Positions 52,596-60,224 of a DNA stretch of 64,000 nucleotides are shown in pieces. The translations under genes were made by a program, and so were the position numbers. Origin of the DNA: HGM11368 sp051883455 (GTDB taxonomy: Bacteria > Bacillota > Clostridia > Christensenellales > UBA3700). The DNA lies in assembly GCA_051883455.1 (NCBI GenBank), contig JBJETT010000005.1:1-64000 (forward strand), written 5' to 3'. Under the pieces are notes generated by a model that made no database searches, was not told the DNA's origin, and saw only the letters and a list, made by a program, of their open reading frames with translations. Numbering within the stretch: the stretch's first letter is position 1; every line of letters begins with the position of its first letter.

Positions 52596-54413
52596 ATGAT
52601 TAGACAAGACGTAAGAAATATAGCAATCATTGCGCACGTCGACCACGGCAAAACAACTTTAGTCGACCAACTTCTTAGACAAAACCATGTCTTCCGCACG
52701 GGCGAAGCCGTGGTAGAGAGAGTTATGGACAGCGGAGATATCGAGAGGGAGAGAGGCATCACCATTCTTGCCAAAAATACCGCCGTCTTCTACAACGGAG
52801 TCAAAATCAACATCATCGATACCCCGGGACACGCCGACTTAGGCGGAGAGGTAGAACGAATACTATCTATGGTGGACGGCGTTTTGTTGCTTGTCGACGC
52901 GGTGGAGGGCTGTATGCCACAGACTCGCTACGTACTCAAAAAGGCGCTTGGGCTTGGCAAAAAACCTATCGTCGTCATCAACAAAGTAGACCGTGGCGGA
53001 GACCCCGAACAAGTCATCGACCAAGTGCTCGATTTGTTTATCGAATTGGGCGCCAACGACGAGCAAATCGACTTCAAGACGGTGTTCGCTTCGGGCAAAC
53101 AAGGTTGGGCAACCACTACCCTCGGCGAGCAAGGCACGGATATGAAGCCTTTACTCGACATGATTATCAGCGAAATCCCCGCTCCTACGGGCGAAGTAGA
53201 CGACGGCTTGCAGATGATAGTGTGCAATATCGACTACGACGAATATATCGGCAGAATAGGCATAGGCAGAGTCGTTAGGGGCAATATCCACACGGGTAGC
53301 AACGTTGCCGTCATTCACAACGATGGCAGTCACTACAACGCCAAGGTCGTCAAGCTCTACCAATTCGAAGGGCTCAAGAGGCGCGAATGCGAGTCGGGAC
53401 AAGTGGGCGACATAGTTGCCGTCAGCGGTATCGAACAACTCAACATAGGCGAAACGATTTGCGACAGCGAAAAGATAGAACAACTGCCTTTCGTCAACAT
53501 AGACGAGCCTACCCTATCCATGATGTTTATGGTCAACGACTCGCCTTTTGCGGGCAAAGAAGGCAAATACGTCACCAGCCGTCACTTACGAGCAAGGCTA
53601 TTCAAAGAAGTGATGACCAACGTCAGTATGAGAGTGGAAGAGACCGACAGTGCCGACTGCTTCAAGGTATACGGCAGAGGGGAATTACACCTATCTATCC
53701 TTATCGAAAATATGCGCCGTGAAGGCTACGAATTCCAAGTATCTCGTCCAAAGGTTATCTTCAAGGATATAGACGGCGTACGCTGCGAGCCTGTCGAAAA
53801 TCTCGTGGTAGAAGTTCCCGACGACTACGTGGGCGTGGTTATGAACAAAATCGGCGCACGCAAGGGCGAGCTTGTCAATATGACTCCCGACGAGCGTGGC
53901 GGTACTAAGCTAGAATTCAAGATTCCTTCGCGCGGACTTATCGGCTATCGCAACGAGATGCTCACCGACACCAGAGGCTTTGGCGTAATGAACCACACTC
54001 TCGACGGCTACGAGCCATACAAAGGCACGATTATAGAGCGCAATCGTGGCTCGGTAGTTGCCTTTGAGGACGGCACGACGACGGCATACGGCTTGTTCAA
54101 TGCACAAGAACGCTCTACCCTATTCTTGGGCGCAGGCGTGGGCGTGTACGGCGGTCAAGTGGTAGGCGTCAACTCTCGTGAAGACGACCTCGTCGTCAAC
54201 GTGTGCAAAAAGAAGCAACTCACCAACAATCGTGCCAGCGGCGCAGACGAAGCCCTCAAGCTAATCACCCCAACGGTAATGTCTTTGGAGCAATGTCTAG
54301 AGTTTATCGCCGACGACGAACTCGTCGAAGTTACGCCGAAATCAATCAGGCTACGCAAGACAATCCTCAGCAAAGAATTAAGAGCCAAAATCGCAGCCAA
54401 AAACAAACAATAA
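52596..54413 (+). CDS. typA: TypA/BipA ribosome-associated GTPase
   Basis: 605 residues. Translational GTPase acting in ribosome assembly and stress. G1 AHVDHGKTTLVDQLL (residues 12-26), G3 DTPGHADLGGEVERIL, G4 NKVDRGG; BipA C-terminal domain with GLFNAQERSTLFLGAGVGVYGGQVVG. TAAGGACA precedes the ATG. No terminator follows, so reading into the tRNA cluster is possible. Confidence 0.96.
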   Translation: MIRQDVRNIAIIAHVDHGKTTLVDQLLRQNHVFRTGEAVVERVMDSGDIERERGITILAKNTAVFYNGVKINIIDTPGHADLGGEVERILSMVDGVLLLVDAVEGCMPQTRYVLKKALGLGKKPIVVINKVDRGGDPEQVIDQVLDLFIELGANDEQIDFKTVFASGKQGWATTTLGEQGTDMKPLLDMIISEIPAPTGEVDDGLQMIVCNIDYDEYIGRIGIGRVVRGNIHTGSNVAVIHNDGSHYNAKVVKLYQFEGLKRRECESGQVGDIVAVSGIEQLNIGETICDSEKIEQLPFVNIDEPTLSMMFMVNDSPFAGKEGKYVTSRHLRARLFKEVMTNVSMRVEETDSADCFKVYGRGELHLSILIENMRREGYEFQVSRPKVIFKDIDGVRCEPVENLVVEVPDDYVGVVMNKIGARKGELVNMTPDERGGTKLEFKIPSRGLIGYRNEMLTDTRGFGVMNHTLDGYEPYKGTIIERNRGSVVAFEDGTTTAYGLFNAQERSTLFLGAGVGVYGGQVVGVNSREDDLVVNVCKKKQLTNNRASGADEALKLITPTVMSLEQCLEFIADDELVEVTPKSIRLRKTILSKELRAKIAAKNKQ

Positions 54414-54486
54414 TACTAAAATAATGTACACAATCCAAGATATAGTCGTAGAAAAAATAAAAAATGAAAAACCCATTATATTTTTC

Positions 54487-54516
54487 TTGACATATCTTGG
54501 GTGGGTGTGTTAAAAT
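54487..54516 (+). promoter_or_regulatory. Promoter of the tRNA cluster
   Basis: TTGACA (54487-54492), an 18-base spacer and TAAAAT (54511-54516), 22 bases before the first tRNA. A 9-bp inverted repeat (CCAAGATAT at 54435-54443, ATATCTTGG at 54492-54500) surrounds the -35 box. Confidence 0.72.
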
Positions 54517-54538
54517 TGCAAAGCATTGAGATAAATAT

Positions 54539-54612
54539 GCGGGTGTAGTTCAATGGTAGAATCCCAGCCTTCCAAGCTGGTCGCGTGGGTCCGATTCCCA
54601 TCACCCGCTCCA
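54539..54612 (+). tRNA. tRNA-Gly (anticodon TCC)
   Basis: Acceptor GCGGGTG / CACCCGC, anticodon stem CCAGC / GCTGG with loop CTTCCAA, CCA encoded at 54610-54612. Confidence 0.95.
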
Positions 54613-54625
54613 TTGCATAAGGTAT

Positions 54626-54702
<77 letters not shown>

Positions 54703-54710
54703 TAAATTTG

Positions 54711-54787
54711 GTGGGTATAGCTCAGTTGGCTAGAGCGCAAGATTGTGGCTCTTGAGGCCAAGGGTTCGACTCCCTTTACTCACCCCA
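54711..54787 (+). tRNA. tRNA-His (anticodon GTG)
   Basis: Acceptor GTGGGTA / TACTCAC, discriminator C73, G at -1 (54710) encoded; anticodon loop TTGTGGC; CCA encoded. Matches hisS at 15402. Confidence 0.95.
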
Positions 54788-54796
54788 TTTATGCAT

Positions 54797-54871
54797 AGGG
54801 GTATCGCCAAGCGGTAAGGCACCAGACTTTGACTCTGGTATTCGTAGGTTCAAATCCTGCTACCCCTGCCA
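54797..54871 (+). tRNA. tRNA-Gln (anticodon TTG)
   Basis: Acceptor AGGGGTA / TACCCCT, anticodon stem CCAGA / TCTGG with loop CTTTGAC, CCA encoded. Confidence 0.94.
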
Positions 54872-54874
54872 CAT

Positions 54875-54950
54875 TGGGGTGTCGCCAAATGGTTAAGGCA
54901 CTGGACTCTGACTCCAGCACTTGAGGGTTCAAATCCTTCCACCCCAGCCA
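54875..54950 (+). tRNA. tRNA-Gln (anticodon CTG)
   Basis: Acceptor TGGGGTG / CACCCCA, anticodon stem CTGGA / TCCAG with loop CTCTGAC, CCA encoded. Close relative of the TTG copy, probably by duplication. Confidence 0.94.
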
Positions 54951-54977
54951 TTTAGCGCACTTTCCTCAACTTAATAC

Positions 54978-55053
54978 GATCCATTAGCTCAGTCGGTAGA
55001 GCACATGACTTTTAATCATGGTGTCCCGAGTTCGAATCTCGGATGGGTCACCA
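54978..55053 (+). tRNA. tRNA-Lys (anticodon TTT)
   Basis: Acceptor GATCCAT / ATGGGTC, anticodon stem CATGA / TCATG with loop CTTTTAA, CCA encoded. Confidence 0.95.
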
Positions 55054-55066
55054 ACGCTGCGTTCAT

Positions 55067-55150
55067 GCGGGTGTGGCGGAATTGGCAGACGCGCTAGACT
55101 TAGGATCTAGTGTCTAAGACGTGGGAGTTCAAGTCTCTTCATCCGCACCA
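55067..55150 (+). tRNA. tRNA-Leu (anticodon TAG)
   Basis: Acceptor GCGGGTG / CATCCGC, anticodon stem CTAGA / TCTAG with loop CTTAGGA, long variable arm (class II), CCA encoded. Confidence 0.95.
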
Positions 55151-55179
55151 CGCAGTTACTGCGACAACGTTTCAAACAC

Positions 55180-55208
55180 TTGACATTGTAGTCGCAGGCG
55201 TATATACT
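55180..55208 (+). promoter_or_regulatory. Internal promoter inside the tRNA cluster
   Basis: TTGACA (55180-55185), a 17-base spacer and TATACT (55203-55208), 21 bases before the second tRNA-Gly. The spacing is ideal, so the last two tRNAs probably have their own transcript. Confidence 0.72.
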
Positions 55209-55229
55209 TACAATTACCAATCAAATTAT

Positions 55230-55305
<76 letters not shown>

Positions 55306-55308
55306 TAT

Positions 55309-55384
55309 GCACCTTTAGCTCAGTTGGTAGAGCAAATGACTCTTAATCATTGGGCCCAGAGTTCGAGTCTCTGAAGGTGCACCA
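55309..55384 (+). tRNA. tRNA-Lys (anticodon CTT)
   Basis: Acceptor GCACCTT / AAGGTGC, anticodon stem AATGA / TCATT with loop CTCTTAA, CCA at 55382-55384. It is the tRNA next to the AT-rich island; no second copy of its 3-prime end was found downstream in the window. Confidence 0.95.
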
Positions 55385-55389
55385 AGCGA

Positions 55390-55430
55390 AACGCAAGTTG
55401 AACCAATGGTACAACTTGCGTTATTTTTTG
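55390..55430 (+). terminator. Terminator of the tRNA cluster
   Basis: AACGCAAGTTG (55390-55400) / CAACTTGCGTT (55412-55422), T run after it. Confidence 0.9.
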
Positions 55431-55484
55431 CATTAAAAAAGTTTATTTCTATATATATCATTTCACTTTTTTAATTTCTTTACA

Positions 55485-56603
55485 TTATTCGCCGTGCCTT
55501 TTATCGTGGCAAGCTTTGCAGAGCATAACACAATTATCTATCGTTGTATGTCCGCCATCAACCCAACGTATTTTATGATGAGCTTCCATATCTTCAATTT
55601 CAAAATGCAAACCACAGTCGGCACATTTTTGATTTTGGAGTTCGTAAACTTGGCGTTTTTCTCTTTTATCAAACGCTCGAATACTTAAATGTTTTTCATT
55701 ACGAGTAAGTATATATTCGTATACGCCATTTTGGTCACTGACATCATCGTCTTGCAAAAGCATTTTGATTTCTTGCTCTATTGCAACAGGGTCTAAATTA
55801 TCGTCCTTATGAGCATTATACATCAATCCCCACGGCAATCCAGCCATAAGGCTTTTACGCTTATTAGTAAATGTTCTTTCAATCCATTCTATTACGTTCT
55901 TGAAATAGTTTATTATATCATTAGCATTATTATCGTGTTGGTGCAACGCCATATAATCTTCTATATCTGCAAAACCATCTCTATCAGAAATCCACTTTAA
56001 AACTGTTTCAAGATATTGCTGACGAATAGGTGAACCTACCATATAATCGCTTGCCATATTATAAGCAGTGCAGTGAGGTTTAGAAAAAAATAACTTTGCC
56101 GCAGATAACCACGTCCCCGTATAAGAAGTGTTTAGTATTTCTTGCGCAGACAAAACTTTACCTGCTATATTGATTATAGTAAACCACTCGTGAATTTCAC
56201 TTGGCGTACCCTCACAAATATAAATGTCAAGAGTATAATCAAAAAAGGCTTGCCTCTCAATTGGGTCAGTAACATTGAAAAAATATTTATGGTCAACGCT
56301 ATATGTTTGATAATCATCAGCCGCATAACGACAAATTGATATGGTGCGCTGTTGACCATCCATAAGTTCATAATGGTCATCACCAACTTTTGACCAATAC
56401 ATTATATTTAAAGGGAACCCTTTTTTAACAGAACGAATAACCTCATCACGCTCTTTGCCAGAGTACACATATTCTCTTTGATATGCTGGCCGTACGTCAA
56501 GTTTACCGCCATATGCAACAACGCCCTCTATACCCTCTTCACCTTTTTCTTTATAACCATTTATCAATTCAGCAATAGTTATTTGTTTTCTTGTTATTCT
56601 CAT
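55485..56603 (-). CDS. DUF262-HNH protein, probable restriction/defence nuclease
   Basis: 372 residues. N-terminal DUF262 domain (ParB-like NTPase fold) with AYQREYVYSGKERDEVIRS (about 40-58) and the catalytic-type DGQQR at 82-86. C-terminal HNH nuclease (about 327-372): CADCGLHF, AHHKIRWVDGGHTTIDNCVMLC and KACHDKRH. DUF262 proteins include GmrS-type modification-dependent nucleases and BrxU. It lies eight bases downstream of an EcoRI-type methylase on the same strand. I infer a restriction partner; the cognate site is unknown. More AT-rich than the housekeeping genes. Confidence 0.8.
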   Translation of the reverse strand: MRITRKQITIAELINGYKEKGEEGIEGVVAYGGKLDVRPAYQREYVYSGKERDEVIRSVKKGFPLNIMYWSKVGDDHYELMDGQQRTISICRYAADDYQTYSVDHKYFFNVTDPIERQAFFDYTLDIYICEGTPSEIHEWFTIINIAGKVLSAQEILNTSYTGTWLSAAKLFFSKPHCTAYNMASDYMVGSPIRQQYLETVLKWISDRDGFADIEDYMALHQHDNNANDIINYFKNVIEWIERTFTNKRKSLMAGLPWGLMYNAHKDDNLDPVAIEQEIKMLLQDDDVSDQNGVYEYILTRNEKHLSIRAFDKREKRQVYELQNQKCADCGLHFEIEDMEAHHKIRWVDGGHTTIDNCVMLCKACHDKRHGE

Positions 56604-56611
56604 ATCATACC

Positions 56612-57601
56612 TTATTGTCTTCTTCGTATTGCAATGCGTTTATATTTTGCTTTTCCATTTATTAAAGGTTTAGCTAAATCTAATTCGTTACTTTCCGAAC
56701 CACCGTCAAATTTTCCCAAAATTTCAAATTGTTCCACACAATGGTTTGGTAAATAAGTTATTGGTACACCCATTATTCCAAAATAGTCGTCCGGTATTTC
56801 TCTATACTCTTTGCAGTCAATCGCATCGTAAGTTTCATATTTTGGATAATCCATAGGATTGTAATGTTTGTATAAATCTAATGGTTGATGACGCTTATCA
56901 ATATCTATATTCGTAAACCAGCATATGTTTCCCATACGCCGCCATTTCTGACCACTATCATCTTGTTTAAAATCAGTATTTTTTTCAACGTAATAATCAG
57001 GAACTTTAAACCAAAAATGACCGCTAGTATATCCCAACCAAAACTGATCATTTTTAAAATAATGGAATATTTCCTTAAAGGTTACGTGATTTATATTTCC
57101 TAATACAAGAAATTTCTTACCACTTTCCAATACAAGTGGTAAATATTCTTTCATAAGTGAAAACGGTGGATTTGTAACAACAATATCACATTCTTTTAAA
57201 AGTTCAACACATTCTTCGGAACGAAAATCACCATTCCCCTGTAAAGGCGTTTTTACATAATCAGGTACACCTATTTGTTCGCCGCTATCGTGATTTATTA
57301 TCTCAAATTTATAGCTTTGACCTTTTGATACATAATGAGTAGTAATAAGCTTTTTAATACCTAACCTATGAAAATTTAATTGAAAATATCGAAAGAAATT
57401 GCTTGTGTATCCTCCTAAATCATCACCTAAATGATCTATACCGTTCTCTCCAATAGCAGGGTCATCGGCATTACAAAAAATTATTTTTCCTTCAAAGTGT
57501 TTACGATAATGCCATAATTCATCTTCAATAGTAGATAATTGAGTATAAAACTCGTCCGTTTTTCCTGCTCTTGACATTTGAAGATTGCTGTTAGTTGCCA
57601 T
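56612..57601 (-). CDS. EcoRI-type adenine-specific DNA methyltransferase
   Basis: 329 residues, close to M.EcoRI (326). Family signs: RAGKTDEFYTQLSTIEDEL at about 11-29, SAM-binding region near FCNADDPAI (about 42-50), NFFRYF and the catalytic NPPF at 144-147. N6-adenine methylation is expected. M.EcoRI modifies GAATTC, but specificity cannot be read from sequence. It shares an operon with the DUF262-HNH gene and diverges from an XRE regulator. AAAGGATAAGT lies four bases before the ATG. Confidence 0.86.
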   Translation of the reverse strand: MATNSNLQMSRAGKTDEFYTQLSTIEDELWHYRKHFEGKIIFCNADDPAIGENGIDHLGDDLGGYTSNFFRYFQLNFHRLGIKKLITTHYVSKGQSYKFEIINHDSGEQIGVPDYVKTPLQGNGDFRSEECVELLKECDIVVTNPPFSLMKEYLPLVLESGKKFLVLGNINHVTFKEIFHYFKNDQFWLGYTSGHFWFKVPDYYVEKNTDFKQDDSGQKWRRMGNICWFTNIDIDKRHQPLDLYKHYNPMDYPKYETYDAIDCKEYREIPDDYFGIMGVPITYLPNHCVEQFEILGKFDGGSESNELDLAKPLINGKAKYKRIAIRRRQ

Positions 57602-57635
57602 AAACTTATCCTTTGTAAGTACAAATATATATTAA

Positions 57636-57665
57636 ATTATAATACAAATGTACACTATTTGTCAA
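57636..57665 (-). promoter_or_regulatory. Methylase promoter with palindromic operator in its spacer
   Basis: On the minus strand: TTGACA (57660-57665), an 18-base spacer and TATAAT (57636-57641). The 19-bp palindrome ACAAAT-N7-ATTTGT (57644-57662) sits in the spacer and overlaps the -35. It is a likely binding site of the divergent XRE protein. Confidence 0.72.
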
Positions 57666-57700
57666 TACATATGTTTTTAATTTATTCCCCAAATGTAGCA

Positions 57701-57706
57701 TATAAT
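57701..57706 (+). promoter_or_regulatory. -10 box of the XRE regulator gene
   Basis: TATAAT 20 bases before the ATG; no convincing -35. AAAGGAG ribosome site follows. Confidence 0.45.
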
Positions 57707-57726
57707 AACTACAAAAGGAGTGCATT

Positions 57727-58035
57727 ATGGACATTTTAAAACATATAGAGGAACTTCGGGACGAACGTGGTTGGTCTAATTATCGATTGAGTGAAGAAGC
57801 TAAATTAGATAATTCAGTTATAAATAATATGTTTAAAAGGAGAACTATGCCCTCAATGACAACCTTAGCGGCATTGTGTGAGGCTTTTGATTTGACCTTA
57901 TCGCAATTTTTCAATGAAGATGAAACAGCTTTTATTTTATCGGACGACGAAAAGGATTTGATTACTCAATACCGAAAGCTTGATAAAAAGAATAAAAACG
58001 CAGTATATACGTTAGTAAATAAGCTTAACAATTAA
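57727..58035 (+). CDS. XRE-family (Cro/CI-type) transcription regulator
   Basis: 102 residues. HTH (about 5-55: LRDERGWSNYRLSEEAKLDNSVI, RRTMPSMTTLAALCEAFDLTLSQFF) and a C-terminal helical part ending YTLVNKLNN. Divergent from the methylase-nuclease operon, which suggests a controller (C-like) or repressor role. AAAGGAG seven bases upstream. Confidence 0.85.
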   Translation: MDILKHIEELRDERGWSNYRLSEEAKLDNSVINNMFKRRTMPSMTTLAALCEAFDLTLSQFFNEDETAFILSDDEKDLITQYRKLDKKNKNAVYTLVNKLNN

Positions 58036-58133
58036 GCTCGTTTATTATTGAAAAAATATTTTTTATGATATAATAAATACGAATAATATTATACAAATGA
58101 AAAGTATTAGAAAATAACAAAGGCGTTCAATAT

Positions 58134-58664
58134 ATGGAAATAGACGATGTTACTAAAAAATCATTACAAATAATGCAAGCACTTTATTCTCTTGGTAAAA
58201 TCAACAAAAAGCTAATTCCTTTAAATAAAGAGTTCGAAACAAATAACCTTTTTGAGTATTTTCATATACCCGATTATTATCCCATTGTCTATGAAGATAC
58301 TATATGTAAAATCATTGAACTTGCGGTTTTGCTTCGTAGAGACAAAGAAAAAATGGATAATTATGGTGAAATAATAAATCAAAAAGTAAAGTATTCTAAT
58401 ATTGGAAAAAATATTGAAACAAAAGTCGATGTTGCTTTTGATGTTGCTTTATCAAAAATTATTCATTCAAAAAATTTATATTTATTAGTAAAGGACAGTA
58501 ATGGAAACTTAGGCTACGCATATGAAACTGATAGAAATTGTGAGTTTACAGGCATATTAAGAATTGTAGCAGAAGAAAAGGATAAAACAATTTCGACCAT
58601 TGACATAGATTTAGAAAAACTTTGCGTTAATGCTATGATGATAAATGCTAGAATATCATTTTAG
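58134..58664 (+). CDS. Island protein of unknown function (176 residues)
   Basis: Acidic to neutral, mostly helical (about 1-105), then beta-rich (SKNLYLLVKDSNGNLGYAYE). No membrane segment or known motif recognised. AT-rich, Lys/Ile/Asn-rich codon use unlike the surrounding chromosome. AAAGGCG ribosome site. It lies between the regulator and a DUF4238-like gene, so it may belong to the same system. Function unknown. Confidence 0.6.
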   Translation: MEIDDVTKKSLQIMQALYSLGKINKKLIPLNKEFETNNLFEYFHIPDYYPIVYEDTICKIIELAVLLRRDKEKMDNYGEIINQKVKYSNIGKNIETKVDVAFDVALSKIIHSKNLYLLVKDSNGNLGYAYETDRNCEFTGILRIVAEEKDKTISTIDIDLEKLCVNAMMINARISF

Positions 58665-58729
58665 TTTATTTAAGCGAATATGTCGCCGAACTTATGAAAA
58701 TGTATTAGGAATTAACAAAAGAAAAAATA

Positions 58730-59533
58730 ATGGATAGTTCAAAAAAAACCTATAAATCACATATTCAGTTAAGTAAAGTTCTATTAAGACCTTATCAAGA
58801 AAAAAATACTAATGATGATACATATTATGTCAACTTACTGTATTTGCAAGATTGTACCTTACAGCGCAAGAAACTAAATGAAATTGATTGCGATAAAGGT
58901 GAATATTTTAATCAAGCAGTGGAAGATTTTTTAGCAAAAGAAATAGAAAGTAAAATAAATACTGAGATTGACAAGGCTCGTGAAGCTATTGATAGCAGTC
59001 AAAAATATAGTAATAGATTTACTATGACAGACATCAAATTTTTCCGTTCATTATTTAAGTACTATTACATTAGGAATGTGGATTTCTATAATCTATTTTT
59101 AGAAAAATCTATTACAAGTAGAATACTTCCAAATATAACGCATAATAATTTATTCGGATTTGATAAGTCGATTGATAAATATTTTGCAAATAAAAAAATT
59201 GGATTTATTATCAATAAAACAAGTGTCAGTTTTGTCTGCCCACACAATGTTATTTATTATATATTTTCAGAAATACAAAACACTTTCTTTTTAGTAATAA
59301 CTTTAAAAAAAGAACTTGCAATTTTTATTGATATTTCCCAATCATCAAACAATATTGATGTGATTGAAATATATGAGAGCGAGAACGTATATATGCTCAA
59401 TTTAGCAGCTTATTATACTGAGAAAAATCATACCAACCCATACATTGTTGGAAGAAAAGTTGAATTAGAAAGACTATTATTTGATATACAAAACAAACCA
59501 ACCCAAAGTGGTTTTATAAAAGTTAACTTTTAA
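58730..59533 (+). CDS. DUF4238-like protein (267 residues), tentative
   Basis: The stretch INRCDKGEYF-like (CDKGEYFNQAVEDFLAKEI, about 54-72), with a central all-helical part, recalls DUF4238, where a GYYS-EDFL-EIE motif follows a short N-terminal domain. The match is by eye only. No signal or membrane segment; very AT-rich. Ribosome site weak (AAAAGAAAAA). DUF4238 genes occur in defence-type islands, but their role is not shown. Confidence 0.5.
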   Translation: MDSSKKTYKSHIQLSKVLLRPYQEKNTNDDTYYVNLLYLQDCTLQRKKLNEIDCDKGEYFNQAVEDFLAKEIESKINTEIDKAREAIDSSQKYSNRFTMTDIKFFRSLFKYYYIRNVDFYNLFLEKSITSRILPNITHNNLFGFDKSIDKYFANKKIGFIINKTSVSFVCPHNVIYYIFSEIQNTFFLVITLKKELAIFIDISQSSNNIDVIEIYESENVYMLNLAAYYTEKNHTNPYIVGRKVELERLLFDIQNKPTQSGFIKVNF

Positions 59534-59611
59534 GGATATGGATAAGATATGAAGCTAAATGATTTCGTAACAACATTAAAATTTAACTAAAATGCAATTT
59601 GGCACTGTGAC

Positions 59612-59659
59612 GGGTGCTTGATAAAACGTGCGGCACACTTTGGGCGCCGTCAAGCACTC
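59612..59659. other. GC-rich inverted repeat within AT-rich intergenic DNA
   Basis: GGGTGCTTGA (59612-59621) / TCAAGCACTC (59650-59659) with one G-T wobble; the loop holds a second stem GTG-CGG-CAC (59628-59636). It stands out as GC-rich in AT-rich surroundings, 60 bases before the second XRE gene. No T run, no promoter seen. Confidence 0.5.
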
Positions 59660-59721
59660 GCATCAAATAAAAACAACTTAACAAAAAATAGCATAGTGAA
59701 AACTATAATAGGAGAAGCGTT

Positions 59722-59967
59722 ATGAAATTGAACAAAGCGTTTTCGCTAAGGGTTAGAGAAATTCTAAAGGAAAAGAAGATGACTCAATATAAGCTGGCAC
59801 AAGAAACGGGCTTGTACCATAGCACGATGACGGATATACTCAACTGCAAGTACCAGACGCCCAACTTCAAAAATATGGCTCTCATCATTCGTGCGCTAGG
59901 TATGACGATGACGGAATTTTTTGATAGCAAATATTTTGACTTCAACGATTTAGATATTGACGATTAG
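59722..59967 (+). CDS. Small XRE-family regulator
   Basis: 81 residues, one HTH: SLRVREILKEKKMTQYKLAQ, TGLYHSTMTDILNCKYQTPNFKNM, IIRALGMTMTEFFDSKYF. ATAGGAGAAG six bases upstream. Composition is closer to the host than the preceding island genes. It is immediately upstream of the two structured RNA units, but on the same strand with an independent promoter for those. Confidence 0.85.
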   Translation: MKLNKAFSLRVREILKEKKMTQYKLAQETGLYHSTMTDILNCKYQTPNFKNMALIIRALGMTMTEFFDSKYFDFNDLDIDD

Positions 59968-60049
59968 TTTTCAAGAGAGAAGATTTAGAATATATGTAAG
60001 TTTGTAAATAATAACTTGCAAAATTTTGCAAGACAATGTTACAATATCG

Positions 60050-60078
60050 TTGACAACAATATAATTATTCGTTAAAAT
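60050..60078 (+). promoter_or_regulatory. Promoter of RNA unit 1
   Basis: TTGACA (60050-60055), a 17-base spacer and TAAAAT (60073-60078). Confidence 0.8.
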
Positions 60079-60084
60079 AAATCC

Positions 60085-60158
60085 ATAGTAGTGACCGTTC
60101 ATAAGAACATGGCTTATACTCTATATAGAGCGTTTGGCACCGTCACTACTTTTTTTAT
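60085..60158 (+). ncRNA. Candidate small RNA 1: three-way junction ending in a terminator
   Basis: About 74 bases. Stem P1 AGTAGTGAC (60087-60095) / GTCACTACT (60142-60150) encloses two hairpins: GTTC-ATAA-GAAC (60097-60108) and CTCT-ATAT-AGAG (60119-60130). The joining strands are ATGGCTTATA and CGTTTGGCACC. P1 is followed by seven T, so it doubles as the terminator. No reading frame with a ribosome site. Candidates such as SRP RNA, purine or preQ1 aptamers do not match. Confidence 0.6.
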
Positions 60159-60189
60159 TATACTTTGAGGGTTGTAGAAAGACTTACGT

Positions 60190-60218
60190 TTGACAAACAA
60201 TCATCTCAGTGTTATAAT
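60190..60218 (+). promoter_or_regulatory. Promoter of RNA unit 2 (perfect consensus)
   Basis: TTGACA (60190-60195), a 17-base spacer and TATAAT (60213-60218): both hexamers and spacing match the sigma-A consensus exactly. Confidence 0.88.
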
Positions 60219-60224
60219 AAATAA

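Noticed and set aside
55309..55384. Attachment site duplication of tRNA-Lys(CTT) at the far side of the island.
   Set aside because: No second copy of the tRNA 3-prime end was found up to 60.3 kb, and no integrase is present.
60085..60158. Purine or preQ1-I riboswitch.
   Set aside because: The three-way junction invites comparison, but conserved junction bases and kissing loops of the purine class are missing.
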